Shown: one piece after another, positions 44,006-55,134 of the stretch
How the letters are laid out: each line of letters opens with the position of its first letter
Position numbering within the stretch: the stretch's first letter is position 1
Source of the DNA: Acanthosepion pharaonis
Lineage: Eukaryota > Mollusca > Cephalopoda > Sepiida > Sepiidae
DNA: 64,000 nucleotides
NCBI GenBank assembly: GCA_903632075.3
Contig: CAHIKZ030000807.1
Coordinates: 1,965,001-2,029,000 of the forward strand
Direction: 5' to 3'
Notes under the pieces: generated by a model
Databases searched by the model: none
Told to the model about the DNA's origin: nothing
What the model saw: the letters and a program-made list of their open reading frames with translations, nothing else
Made by a program: the position numbers and the translations under genes

Positions 44006-45770
44006 TACTGAACTTGATAAACCTATTTTCCCGAAAAATTGTTTTCAGAGAAAATTTTAGACATTTCAACCAAAAGAAGTGCTATCTGCTAATTCAATGA
44101 ATGTTGAATGTTCCTTTATAGGGAAATGGATAATTTTACTATTTCCATCTGAGTTCATTTACAACATTCACTTATCAACAAGTTAATTTCTATCTTTGTA
44201 CAGGTGAAATTTACTATTCTGTTTATAAATGTTTTTATACACTTGTTCTGAACTGCTGTTTATAGGGATTCTGTTTTATTAGTCAAGTGTCCTCTGCATG
44301 ACCACACACATTTCTTCTACAATTCCTTTTGCTTGCCTTTTAAAATCTCCATGTTTTCCTTCGAATTTTTAATTTCCAATGTTTGGGTTTTCTGATTTAC
44401 CTTTTATCTTTTTACATTTTCTGTTTTGTTCTGTCAACAGGTTCTTCAATAACTGACTTAGTGTAATTTCAATGCATCAATGAGTTAACATATTATTACT
44501 ATTATATAAATATTTATATCATGTCTATCCTGTGGCTTTCACTGAAGATCAAGTGACAGCAAGTCTTCTCAATGCTGCAGTATTGTTGTCAATATTATAA
44601 CAAATTTAGCGTCAGACATAAGGAAACTGAATATAAAATAGGCTGTGCTAGGTGTAGTTTCACTCAACCCCAAAAGTTGCAACAAAGTCAAAGCATCAAG
44701 ATAAAAATTCAAATCATGCTAAATAGTGTTTTCAGATAAAGGTTTTCATATGAATGTCATGCATGGCACCAGACTCATTGAGAAATATCTAAACTATCAG
44801 TGGTATAAAACTGCTTTCTCAGATCAATAGTTAAAAGTGGTTCTGAGTGAATGAAGCCTGTAGGTCTTAATGAGGACCACCATTCTTCTTTGAACCTCGT
44901 GGACTGATGCTACAGCACCACAAAGAACTCTACCCAATAACAGAAACCATATCATTTGAATATTTTCAACAATCCTAACAACAATGGACAGCACTTATAA
45001 CTCAATGAGAAAATAATGATATAATCAAGATATTGACTTTTTCCACGATTTCAAACAAAATAATAACATAACATGACTTGAGAAGCCCATTTCCCTGAAA
45101 AACTGTTTTAATAGAAAAGTTTTATAAATTTCAAACAACAATAGCACTAGCTGCTTTGTCAATAAGTATTAAATGTTTCCTTATGAGGAAACAGCTAACA
45201 TCACCATTACTATATAAACAGTAATATTTTGTCAGTTAATTTTAGCAGATACATATTTATAACCTTGAGAACTAAAGAAGTCCATTTGAAGGATGCAATG
45301 CATCACATAAGATTCTTTACATTTTGTCATTCAATTCTCTCTCTGTTTTTTCTTCCTATTTCTCTTTATACACAGACTCCCAATCTCCCTAATATAAACA
45401 AACATGTATTCCTAAAGTTAGGAAGGAAGATCCCCATTAATACTCTGAAAGAGCAATAACAGCTACTGGACTTGAGAAATCTATTTTCCTGAAAAATTGT
45501 TTTAAAATTTTATAAGTTTCAACTGATAGTAGCCCTGATGACTCAGTCAACAAAAGCCAAATGTTTCCTTATAAGGAAATGGCTAATATTATCATTACCA
45601 TAAATGCAATCTATTTCAGTTATAAATGTTTACAGAATTACAATCTTTGAAATATTCTTGTTTTAATCCGTTAAATATTTGTATCAACCAGAAACAGTAC
45701 TGGCTGATGGGTCAATGAATGGCAAATGTTTCCTTATAAGGATATGGGTAATATTATCATTATGTTATTA
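44006..45770 (+). repeat. Four dispersed copies of an unclassified about 150-bp repeat
   Basis: Copies at about 44006-44157, 45071-45218, 45459-45610 and (partial) 45685-45770 share 'cttgagaaa', 'tattttcctgaaaaattgtt', 'atttcaac' and the palindromic 'tttccttataaggaaa' followed by 'tggctaatattatcattac'. Spacing is irregular. The intervening sequence includes family D scraps at 44525-44590. The family was not recognised. Confidence 0.7.
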
Positions 45771-45779
45771 TTTTATGCC

Positions 45780-46050
45780 TTTAAATGATCACAAGATGCC
45801 TGCTGGTTATTGCTGGGTAGTGAGTGGCAACAATTCTTCTCAGTTTCACAACATCCCAATACAACCTAATACCTACCATGCTATGGACAACCTCAACACT
45901 ACTGTCATCTGAATAGTCTCAGTCCTTCCCCTAATCTTCACTACTTTCAGTGTTATTACTAATGTTTTGGCAACAGTTCTAAGGACACCATCTTTTGCCA
46001 TCCCTGAGATATTTCCAGGTTTTTTTTTTTCTTTTTTTTCACAGTAATGT
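45780..46050 (-). mobile_element. Family D non-LTR retrotransposon, C-terminal fragment
   Basis: The minus-strand frame 46058-45873 includes 'DGVLRTVAKTLVITLKVVKI' and 'RGRTETIQMTVVL', the same 'G.RGRIETIQTTALL' block as 42870-43140. It is strongly decayed. Confidence 0.65.
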
Positions 46051-46329
46051 CTGTGCAATGGAAGAAAGGTTTATTCTCCCATTTGTATTTCTCCCATTAT
46101 GAGCATTATTATATCCATGATATAATAACACCATATTTCATGGACAGAAGGGAATAGCTGAAAGAAAAAGGAATAACAAAATTTTTAACTTAACATCATC
46201 ATCATTATCATAAGTAATTGAATCAGTACTTACATAAATCTCTTTATAGTGAGATTTTTAATGTGAACATTATTAAAGGTCAGATGATATAAAATTAATA
46301 GTAAATTTGAACACCACCAAAACTGCTCT
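46051..46329. other. Intergenic stretch, nothing recognised
   Basis: AT-rich with a short (ATC)n near 46193-46210. Confidence 0.4.
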
Positions 46330-46830
46330 CATTTAACCACCATAGAGAACAGTTTTGGTCTGCTATCAGCATGGCTGAGGCTAGACTCCATGAGAACAGC
46401 ACACTGTCCCTTCTTGGTCTCATGTTTTCCACTGACTTGAAGTGGAGAGACTACATTATATCAATAGCTGCATCTACTGCAAGGAAAGTTAGGTCACTAT
46501 GTTGTGCCAGAAAATCTTTTTTCATCAGAATCCATCTTACACATTTACAAATCTACCATTCATCCATGCATTGATTAGTGTTGCCATATCTGGTCTGGTG
46601 TTTCTGCTGTACATCTCTAAATTCTTGATAAAATCCAAAGAAGCATTTGTAATATAATCAATCCTGACCAGGCATCTCAATTTCAGTCACTTTCTTACTG
46701 ATATGACATGGCTTCCCTCTGCCTTTTCTACAAATATTTTCATGGTAACTGCTCTGATGAGGTTTTTTCCTCCGTGCCCTGAATACATGAATTTAGGCAT
46801 GCTACTAGATTGGCATCTAGGTCCACCCTA
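46330..46830 (+). mobile_element. Family B non-LTR retrotransposon, reverse transcriptase C-terminal region
   Basis: The frame from 46371 encodes 'LSLLGLMFSTDLKWRDYI', 'ISIAASTARKVRSLCCARKS' and is followed in other frames by 'LTYLQIYHSSMH..D', the region just after the RT catalytic domain in jockey/CR1-type elements. It continues to about 46800 with 'FVNYFHGNCSDE'-like sequence. The 3' tail is missing, replaced by an A-rich run. Confidence 0.8.
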
Positions 46831-46839
46831 ATTTTTTTT

Positions 46840-47530
46840 TAAATAGTTAAATGCAACTGACCGAGAGTAATTGATAAAGTTGAGTTGAATAAAATGTAAT
46901 GTTATGTCTGAGAGATTAAGTACCCAGTCCTTTGATGAATACTGGGATAGTCCTATAATAAGATTTCTTAAGTTTTGAGTTCTAAAACAAAGTACTAGCA
47001 TTTTTCTATTTCTTTTCCTTTTTCCAGTCATCACCTCCTTTCAGTTCAGCTAAACTAATTTTCTTGGTCTGAACAATGATAAATAATATGGGAAAATAAC
47101 CATATGATAGGCAGATATATAAACACCCACCCCAGTGAGAAGACCAATTGGCTAAAAGTAATTGACAAAGTCTAGAGTTAAATAAAATTTTACAGATGAG
47201 AGATTAAGTTTTGTGTTTTCATTGGTCTGAACAATGGTAAATAATATGGGGAAAAAATATGCTAGGCAGATATATAAGCACCCACCTCAGAGAGGAGACC
47301 TACTGGCCAAAAGTAATTGACAATGTCTGGAGTTGAATAAAATGTTACAGGTGAGAAATTAAGTTTTGTGTTTTCATTGACTTGTCTAATATTACATCAT
47401 ATCCAGTCTTTTGATGATTAGAGATAATCATATTATCAAATCTCTTAAGTTTTTAGAGCTTTAAACAAAGTATTAGCATTTTTTTATTTTTTATTTTTTC
47501 CTTTTTCCAGTCATTACCTTCTTCCACTTC
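46840..47530. repeat. Tandem and interleaved duplications
   Basis: The unit containing 'ggtctgaacaatg', 'taaataatatggg', 'gcagatatata' and 'acccacc' begins at about 47067 and 47222 (155 bp apart). The 'agtaattgacaa' + 'gagttgaataaaatgt' block occurs three times (about 46858, 47157, 47312). A second block with 'aaacaaagta' and 'tagcattttt' occurs at about 46985 and 47465. The pattern is A-B-B'-A' around two central copies. Confidence 0.8.
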
Positions 47531-47624
47531 AGTTGAACTATTAAATTTTTTTTACTGTTTTGCATTTGGTTGTTTTGCATTTAAAAAATAGATTTTTGCT
47601 TTTAGTAGTTGTCTTGATTGTTTT

Positions 47625-48375
47625 TGCACCACAAAGCGCCTTTTCTGATGGTTACCTCCAGAAGAGTGACTCACTGCACCTTCTTGGGTAACATTCTCAG
47701 CTGACATGAAGTGGAAAGACTATATTGAATCCACTGCTAGGTCAATTGCCAGGAAAGTTGGTTCACTGTGATGAGCTAGATGATTTTTCTCTCCAGTGTC
47801 TATCTTACATATCTATGTCTACCATTCATCCATGCTTAGAATATTGATGCCACATATGGTCTGGTGCTCCTGCTATCTATCTAGAGATCCTTGATAAAAT
47901 CCAAAGAAGAATCACCAATATTATTGGCTCCAATCTGGCATCTGGGCCTCAGGTACCTTCCCACTGTCGGAAGGTTGTCTCCCTTTGACTTTTCTATAAA
48001 TACTTTCATGATAATTGTTCAAGTGAGCTCTTCTCTATGGAGTCTAGACTCTTTGTTTTTAAGTGCAGTACTAGACTAGCGGTGTGGTTTCATCAATTTA
48101 CAGTAAAGCTGGCTAGATGTAACCATAAATTCTATGCTAAAAGTTTCTTCTCTCACACCTCTCACTTGTGGAACTCCCTTTAGGCTCCATGTTTTTCAGC
48201 CAACTTTAATCTGCAAAAATTTAAATGCAATGTCAATTACTATCTGCTACCCTCCTGATTACTCTTCCTCTGTTCTTGCTCCTTAACAATGGTCTTGTTT
48301 CTACCTTTTCCATACCCAGTAACCCCTTGTGTCTCTGTGGATTTACTGCCTTGCTTGGGGTGAACTCGATTAAAA
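47625..48375 (+). mobile_element. Family B non-LTR retrotransposon, C-terminal region and 3' tail
   Basis: Decayed plus-strand frames give 'LLGNILS.DMKWKDYIEST', 'ARSIARKVGSL', 'IYVYHSSMLRI', 'EILDKIQRRITNIIGSNLAS', 'FCKYFHDNCSSELFSMES' and the 'LWNSL' / 'ANFNLQKFKCNVN' end, followed by the standard tail. It is one of three longer B copies here. No complete RT catalytic motif is included. Confidence 0.85.
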
Positions 48376-48534
48376 AAAAAAAATTAAAAAATAAGCCAAT
48401 TATATATAAAATTGTTCTTTTTCTGGATGTGTATTAAGCATTCTTATACTAAATATGCCTTTGTTTTTTTTAACTCTCTTACATTATAGCTTTGTCCCCA
48501 CTATTGTTTTATGTGTTAGTAGGACCAAAATCAA

Positions 48535-49100
48535 ACAAGTAAAATATTTAAAATATCTGGGAAATGTTTAATAGAGAACAGAAAGTGCAACACTGAAATC
48601 TGAAGGTGTAGTGGAATAGAAAAATATACCTTCCAAAAGCTAAGCAAATTATTAAGAGATAGGAATATTTTGTTAAAAACAAAGAAACGAACACTGTGAT
48701 ATCTGTCCCCCTATATGTCATCGAATGTTGGACAATCGAAAAAGATGAAGAAGAGACTTGAAGGAACAGTAATGTAGTTCCACAGAAAGATGCTGAGAGT
48801 ACCATGGATCAAATATTTGCACAACTAGAGAAAGTCAAAACAAAAAGGACTCTTGACATCAGGAAATAGTTGAAATTTCTAGAGTAAGTAATGAGGAAAG
48901 GGATCTTGGAAAATTTGATACTCACAAGACAGGTTGAAGTAAAAAAAAAAAAAGGAAAACAGTGCATAACCTACTTGTTGAGTGTAAGTGAATAGATGTC
49001 AGAACAGTGTTCAGGAAAGACAAGAAAAAGACAAAATTCATTGAGCTACAAAGGACAGGAAGTTGTGGAGAACTATGATTTCCAACATCCTAAAGGGACA
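48535..49100 (+). mobile_element. Family A non-LTR retrotransposon, C-terminal part
   Basis: 'YLKYLGNV'-like start near 48545, then 'aagtgcaacactgaaatctg', 'gaaggaacagtaatgtagtt', 'ccacagaaagatgctgaga' ('KEMLRV'-like) and the end 'ggaagttgtggagaactatg'. Plus strand. The 85-codon minus-strand frame at 48548 is antisense. Confidence 0.8.
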
Positions 49101-49552
49101 TGACAATTCAAAGAAGAAGAAATATTTACTGCTGTATTCCTCACTCAAATGTTTTGATTTTGTTTGTCTCTTCTCAATTACTCAATTCCAAATTCAAAGC
49201 CTGTCTTTTTGTCGGCTCCCTGCCAGTTATTCAATCCATTATGCATTTGTTTACCTTTTCATTTCATTTTACTTTTCTTTTTTTTTTTAATTAGTGTTAC
49301 ATTTTTTGGTTTTTCCCAGTTTGCAATTTTTGGATTACTAATTCTAAAAAAGCTGTCTTTTGAGAATTCTTGATTCACTTCACCACTGATAACAGAGTTA
49401 GTGAAAAATATAAGACGGCTTGTTCTTTTTGATGACAGCTTTCAGATGCTTTGATTACTTTTCCCTCATTAATAGATATACATTTTATCAAAAGGTGATT
49501 CTTCTGTACTCTTCAATTTAGAAGTGTGGAGTAAAAGGCTTTGCCTAAGAGA
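49101..49552. other. Intergenic stretch, nothing recognised
   Basis: Three overlapping plus-strand frames (49063-49373) are T-rich and have no recognisable domain. Confidence 0.4.
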
Positions 49553-50240
49553 ATTTGCAACAAATACTTTTTATTTAGGCATTCATATAAAAAGGAGATG
49601 CAACAAAGTTTTTTTGCTAAATAATTCATTTTATTTATGAAAATGTATTTCAATTTTTAACACTTCCATTAATAAAAAATCAAGAGCTATCACAGGAATA
49701 TTATCAACATAATAATAATAAGAAGAAGAAGAAGAAAATACAATGAATAATAATAAGATGAATAATGAGATGAATGAGAATAAGCATAATAATAAGAACA
49801 GTAACAATAATAAGAATAATAATAATAAAATAAGAAGAAAAAGAAAGAGAATAATAAAAAGAATAATAAGAGGAAGAATGCAAAAAATACTACTACTACT
49901 ACTACTACTACTAATAATAATAATAATAATAATAATAAGAGGAAGAATACAAAAAGAATAAAAAGAAGAATTATAAGAAGAAGAATAATGAGAATAAAAA
50001 TAGGAATAATAATAAGAATATGAAGAAGAAGAATAATACAAAGAATAATAATAATAATAACAATGAGAAGAAGAATAAAAATAAGAATACAAAGAATAAT
50101 ACTAATAATAAGAAGAAAAATGAGAATAATAATAATAATAAGAAGAAGAATAAAAAATAATAGAAGAAAAATAATAATAAGAAGAATATAATGACAAAGA
50201 ATAAGATGAAGAATAATAATAAGTCCTGGCTAATTTTTGC
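49553..50240. repeat. Repeat unit with a roughly 540-bp AAT/AAG trinucleotide expansion
   Basis: 49553-49712 ('gcaacaaatactttttattt', 'ttccattaataaaaaatcaa') matches 50700-50870. It is followed by about 540 bp of imperfect (AAT/AAG/TAC)n and then 'agtcctggctaatttttg', the same order as the short copy. The 153-codon Tyr/Ser-rich minus-strand frame is a product of the trinucleotide repeat. Confidence 0.85.
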
Positions 50241-50314
50241 ATATTATTGATTTTTTGTAGTCATACAAAAACAGGGATGGAGAAGGGGATACTCTGAACA
50301 ACTTCTTGAAATGC

Positions 50315-50640
50315 CATGTTCCATCAGGTTGTAGGTGATCATGGTTCTCCACAATTTACTGTTCCTTAGTAAAATTTCTCTTATTTCTCCTAAACTTTGT
50401 TCTGCAATCCATTTACTCAAGTATGTGATATGATATGTCCTGTGACTATCAAATTTTCCAAGCCCTCTTTCCTCATTATGTATACTAAAAACCTCAACTG
50501 TCTCTTCCTGGTGTTAAATATATTTCCTTTTTGTTTCCATTTTCTCTAAAATTTCAGTCCATGGTATCCTCAGGAACCTTCTGTAGACCCATATTTCTGT
50601 TGCTTCAAGTCTCTTCTTCATCTTTGAAGAGACTGTAAAT
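50315..50640 (-). mobile_element. Family A non-LTR retrotransposon, C-terminal part
   Basis: 'tgtaggtgatcatggttctc', 'cacaatttactgttcctta', 'tgtgactatcaaattttcca', 'catggtatcctcaggaacc' in the minus-strand family A order. The copy is internally deleted. Confidence 0.75.
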
Positions 50641-50699
50641 AATAGTTTTTACTATGTTTGTGTATTCACTGAAAGTAGGCATTCTACTTACTACTATTA

Positions 50700-50935
50700 C
50701 TATGAAAATTAACAACAAATACTTTTCGCATAGACATTCATCTAAAAAGGAGACACAAGGAAGTTTTATTTTTGCAAAATAAAATTTTATTGACTGAAGA
50801 AATTGTATTTGAATTTTTATCCTTTCCATTAATAAAAAATATCAAGAGTTGTTATAGAAATGTTATCATCTATTATCATATCATCACTATTATTATTAAT
50901 AATAATAATAGTCCTGGTTACATTTTTGTTCTGTT
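50700..50935. repeat. Short-repeat copy of the 49553 unit
   Basis: Matches 49553-49712 and then has only a short (TTA)/(AAT) tract before 'agtcctggttacatttttg'. Comparing the two shows a large difference in repeat number at the same internal site. Confidence 0.75.
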
Positions 50936-50959
50936 TATTTTGTATTATTTTGTTTTTCT

Positions 50960-51215
50960 TAAATGAAAACAAAAAGCACATTTATATTTAGTATCAGAAA
51001 GAAACAGTTGAAATTTCTAAGACATATAAAGAGGAAAGGGGGCTTAGAAAATTTGATACTCACAGGACATAATGGAGACAAAAGGGACAGGGGAAACCAA
51101 TGCATAACCTACCTAATGAGCTTTTGTAAAGAACAGATTATGAGAGATAGCAAACAGACAAACTTAACTGTAAACTACAAAGGACATGAAATTGTGGAGA
51201 GCCATGGTCAAAACA
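50960..51215 (+). mobile_element. Family A non-LTR retrotransposon 3' end
   Basis: The frame from 50963 encodes 'SIRKKQLKFLRHIKRKGGLE', 'NLILTGHNGDK', 'QCITYLMSFCKEQI' and 'TVNYKGHEIVESHG'. This is the family A C-terminus just before the stop, with the 'LWR' Trp block altered. Single copy, not tandem. Confidence 0.8.
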
Positions 51216-52240
51216 GTGTATACTAGAAGTCTTAAAAAAAACAAGCAGGGGAGTAAGTTGCTGCTCAAAACAAACAGATATAAAATAGTCACTATTATGT
51301 TTGTGTATTCTCTGGAGGTAGGCAACTGCTACTGGTAATGTTGCTACTACTACTATTACTGTGGATGTCTCAGTTTCATTGGCGTATTGTTTTAAAACTA
51401 TTAAAAAGTAGAAAATCATTAGAAAAATAAATTTTGTTCAGTGTATTAATTTTTTGGTTTATAAAATAATAATAATTTTATTTGAGGCATCCATTTTTTG
51501 TTTGCAGTGTTTTAATGTGAATAAAATATATATTTTTATAATTTATCCACACATAAATAATCTTGCTATTTTTATGGACACAGTTATTAATAATAATGAC
51601 AATAATAAATTGTTATTGAAGTTATTGATTGGATAAGTGTAACAGTCACTTTTACATTCAAACTTTTAAATATGCAGTAATACTTTCACAACACTGTTAT
51701 AGCTAAAACAAATGAACACTACAAAACCTCATCAATGCTAAAGATAATGTACATATATTAAGAAGCAAGAGGAACACTAGATGTGAATAGTATTCTATAT
51801 GCCAGCACCAAAAATAATGGCAGGCAATAAATAGCCAGAATAATAAAAGACAGCCTTTTATAAAAACAACAATAGTTATCGATATTAATAGGGAGTATAA
51901 AAGAGTTGACAAAAGTGGTAAGGATATGAATATCTGTAATGATTACAAATAAATCTAAGTACAACAATAACGATAGTTACACAATTTTTTTCTTTAGGAT
52001 GTAGCTAACAATGAATATAGTAGCCATATGCTGTAATTGTTGGGGCAAGTAAAATATGTCTTATATTAAATCCAACCTTTTTTTGTAAGCAATGCCAAAT
52101 CAATGTACAGACAATATGAAAGTGAACTGTGTTGGACAAGCAAAAGATTCTGAATATTCGTTTGACTTAATTCCTTCAAAATTCAACCAACTGTCCATTT
52201 CAAATACTGTTTGAGAAGACTACACTCTTTGAGTAAATCT
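51216..52240. other. Intergenic stretch, nothing recognised
   Basis: 'actattatgtttgtgtattc' + 'tctggaggtagg' at about 51288 resembles 50652-50680, a small local duplication. No other element was recognised. Confidence 0.4.
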
Positions 52241-52770
52241 ATACAGCCACATCACGTTAAAACATTGGTTTCCATACAATCACCAAATGTTAAGCCTGGT
52301 CAGTACCTAGATGAATGACCGCTTAGGAATATCAGGTGGTGTAAGCTTGGATGTGCAGATGGTGTAATGGATAATAGCTCAGAGTTATTAATCAGAGAAC
52401 CAAGTTCTAATTCTCATTTGGTTCATGGAAATATCCTTGGGAAAAATGTAAATCCACCTCTTCTCTCCTCATCTATGGGTTAATTAGGAAGACTTGTATC
52501 AGTAAATTATTATTATCTCAAAAAAAGTTCCAATTTCTGTTGGGTTTGTCATATTCACTTACATAGAAATATCCTTTGGGAAAAGTATGAATCTACTTCT
52601 TCTCCCTCCACCTATGGATTAATTAGCAAGATTTGTAGCACTAAATCATTATTATCTCAAAAATTCTTTTTACAATTTAGAAATATTTCCTGGATTTAAA
52701 TAACCCGCAGAAGGTTGATATACCATAAAAACAAATCACTCAATCAATTTGAGAAAATCAATATTTCTTC
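52241..52770 (+). mobile_element. Composite 5S-tRNA SINE (family S) with duplicated body
   Basis: 5S head ('tacagccacatcacgttaaa', 'cctggtcagtacctagatg', 'tatcaggtggtgtaagcttg'), then the tRNA-like body ('gatggtgtaatggataatag'). The segment from B box to 'ctatgggttaattagga' is followed by a second copy starting 'gttccaatttctgttggg' at about 52526, and then the 3' module ('cctggatttaaataacccg', 'ggttgatataccataaaa'). Body duplication is unusual among the copies here. Confidence 0.85.
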
Positions 52771-52979
52771 ATGATGGTATCTTAATAAGAATGAGCTCAA
52801 GTGATTTTTATAACCACCTGCTAAATTCATCTTTTACTTAAAAAAATAACATTCTCCAATATGTGTTGCTTTGTACAAGGCACATGCAGTCAGTTATTTC
52901 ACCAATGAGCCAGCCGTCACATTCTACAAAAAGAGGCAAATATTTCTGTTTGTTCACAGCTTCCTCTAAAGATGTCAGA

Positions 52980-53353
52980 AAAATCCAAAATTCATTGACT
53001 GATTTGTTTTTTATGGCTTATCAACCTTTTGAAGGCTATTTAAAATAAGAAAATGTTTTTAGACCGTAAGAATTTTTGAAGATAACAATAATTCACTGAT
53101 ATAAGTTCTACTAATTAAACCATAGCTGAGGGAAGAAAAGGTGGAATCATACCTTTCCCAAGGGTATTTGCATATAAGTAACTATAACAAACCCAATTGG
53201 AATTGGAACTCAGTTCTCTGATTTCCAATTCCAAGCTATTATCCCTCAAAGCACCCACACATCAAGCTTACAGCACTTGGTATTCCCAAGCCATTACCCA
53301 TCCAGGTACTAACCAGACTCAATATTGCTTAACGTCGGTGATTGTACAAGAAC
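52980..53353 (-). mobile_element. Composite 5S-tRNA SINE (family S), minus strand
   Basis: Read on the minus strand it begins in the 5S head ('gtacaatcaccgacgttaag', 'ctggttagtacctggatggg', 'taccaagtgctgtaagcttg'), then 'ggaaatcagagaactgagtt' and 'ccaattccaattgggttt'. The '..cccttgggaaaggtatga' block and the 3' module follow ('cttttgaaggctattt' in inverse, 'ggttgataagccataaaaaa'). The 189-codon plus-strand frame at 53197 is antisense across this and the next LINE. Confidence 0.8.
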
Positions 53354-53444
53354 CAAAAAATCAAAAAGACCATAGGCACAGCAGCCTTTGCAATAAAGTT
53401 TCATCAGTTTGCAAAAAATGTCAGTTTTATTATAAGATATCCAT

Positions 53445-54010
53445 TCTTCTTTTATGTGCCATGGCCCTCCACAGCTTCCTATCCTTTGTAGCCTTAACCA
53501 ATGTTTGTTCTCTTCAATATACCCTCCCAGGTATATTGCTGTACACTTTCTTTAGAACGCACAGTGGTGATGATGATATTTTTAAGCTCCTTCTTCTATA
53601 TATCATGTCCTGTCAGGAAATGGGCGATCATGGCTCACCACAACGTCCTATCCTTTTAGAAGTTAGGTTTGGTCTTTTTGCTATCTCTCCTAATCCTGTT
53701 CTGCCATCCATTTACACAAGGTCGGTAACTTGCTGTTTCCATCTGTTCTTCTTGCCTCTCTTGTGAGTGTCAAATTCTCCAAGCCCCCTTTTCTTATTAT
53801 ATTTCTCAGAAATTTCAACTGTCTCTTTCTGATCATAAATAAAAGTGTTCTTCTTGTTTCCATTTTTCTTAAACTTCCTTGTTACTCACATGTTCAGCCC
53901 ATAGTATTCTTAGTATCCTTTAATAGAACCATATTTCCAATGCTTCAAGTCTCCTCTTCATCTGTAAGGAAATTCTCCAGCATTCACTGCCATATAGAAA
54001 GACTGACATG
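53445..54010 (-). mobile_element. Family A non-LTR retrotransposon, two adjacent minus-strand fragments
   Basis: 53445-53545 is one partial 3' end ('cttttatgtgccatggccct', 'cacagcttcctatccttt'). 53580-54010 is a longer one with the full landmark order ('atcatgtcctgtcaggaaat', 'acacaaggtcggtaac', 'tgagtgtcaaattctccaag', 'ggaaattctccagcattcac'). The 3' flank 'gtggtgatgatgatattttt' at 53563 is like that at 10472, so it belongs to the family tail. Confidence 0.8.
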
Positions 54011-54214
54011 ACATAACCATCTGGCACTGTTATCTTTGTTTCCTATCTTAATGATATCATAAACCCAGAAAATTTACAACTTTCTGGAAAATTTCTTTGG
54101 TCACTTGATAGTCAGCAATGTCTATTAAGACTTTTGGCTTGAACATTAAATGGAAACTAGTATGATTATCATAGTTCAAATAATAATATTGATAGAAATG
54201 CTGCTGTCAAATTG

Positions 54215-55030
54215 GAAGTAAAAAATAATTAACATCTCCAAAACAAAACTGCTCTCTATTAATCATTTGAGAGAACTCTTTCTGCCTTCCAACAAACATG
54301 GTTGGTACTAGCCTCCAGGAGAGTGACTCGGTGCGCTTTCTTGAGCTAACATTTCCCACTGATATGACATGGAAAGATTATAGATTATATTGAATCCATT
54401 GCTGGGTCTGCTGCAAGGAAGGTTGGTTCACTGTGTTGTGCTAGAGAATTTTTCTCACCAGAATCTATATTACATATCTACAAATGTATCATTTGTCTGT
54501 GCTTAGAATATTGCTGCTACATATGGTCCGGTGCTCCTGCTATACATTTAGAGATCCTTGATAAAACCCAAAGAAGAATCATCCATGTTATTTGTCCTGA
54601 CCTGGCATCTCACCTTCAGTCACACTCTCACCTCCATAATGTAGCTTTCTTATGCCTTTTCTATAAATACTTTTATGGTAATTATTCTGATGAACCCTCT
54701 ATGGTACCAAGACTCAATGTATTTAAGTGCATTACCAGATTGGTGGTGAGGTATCATTTTACAGCCATCATTTTAATGGCCGTAAATTCTATTCTAAGTT
54801 TCTCTTCTTGCACTTCTCAATTGTGGAACTCTCTTCCGGTTTCTTGCTTTCCAGTCAAGTTTGACCTTCAAAAATTTAAATGTAATGTCAATCTTTATCT
54901 TTTCTCTGCTTAAATTCTGTTCTTTTATTGCTCTTGCTCCTTAATTATGTTTTTCTTAAATTATTTCATGCTCAATAACCCCCTCTTAGTGGCTTTCTTG
55001 CCTTTCTTGGAAGCAAAATGATTAAAAAAT
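54215..55030 (+). mobile_element. Family B non-LTR retrotransposon, longest copy in the window
   Basis: Decayed plus-strand frames run 'FLELTFPTDMTWKDY', 'IESIAGSAARKVGSLCCARE', 'FFSPESILHIYKC', 'LEYCCYIWSGAPAIHLEIL', 'DKTQRRIIHVICPDLASHLQ', 'FYKYFYGNYSDE', and the open frame from 54701 'SQLWNSLPVSCFPVKFDLQK', 'FKCNVNLYLFS'. The 3' tail ('ctcttagtggctttcttgcc') ends at about 55030 in an A-rich run. It covers roughly the last 240 residues of the polyprotein; the RT catalytic core is upstream and absent. Confidence 0.9.
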
Positions 55031-55134
55031 TAACAAGAACTAACAATACTTATTCATTAGTCTGATCTTTAAGATAGAATTTAGTTGTAAGCAAAAGGAA
55101 GTGCTCAAGATTTTAGTTATGTATTCTTATTTTT

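Noticed and set aside
49631..50092. Tyr/Ser-rich 153-codon protein
   Set aside because: Translation of the AAT/AAG trinucleotide repeat.
53197..53766. 189-codon plus-strand frame as a gene
   Set aside because: It runs antisense through a family S SINE and a family A LINE; the open length is accidental.
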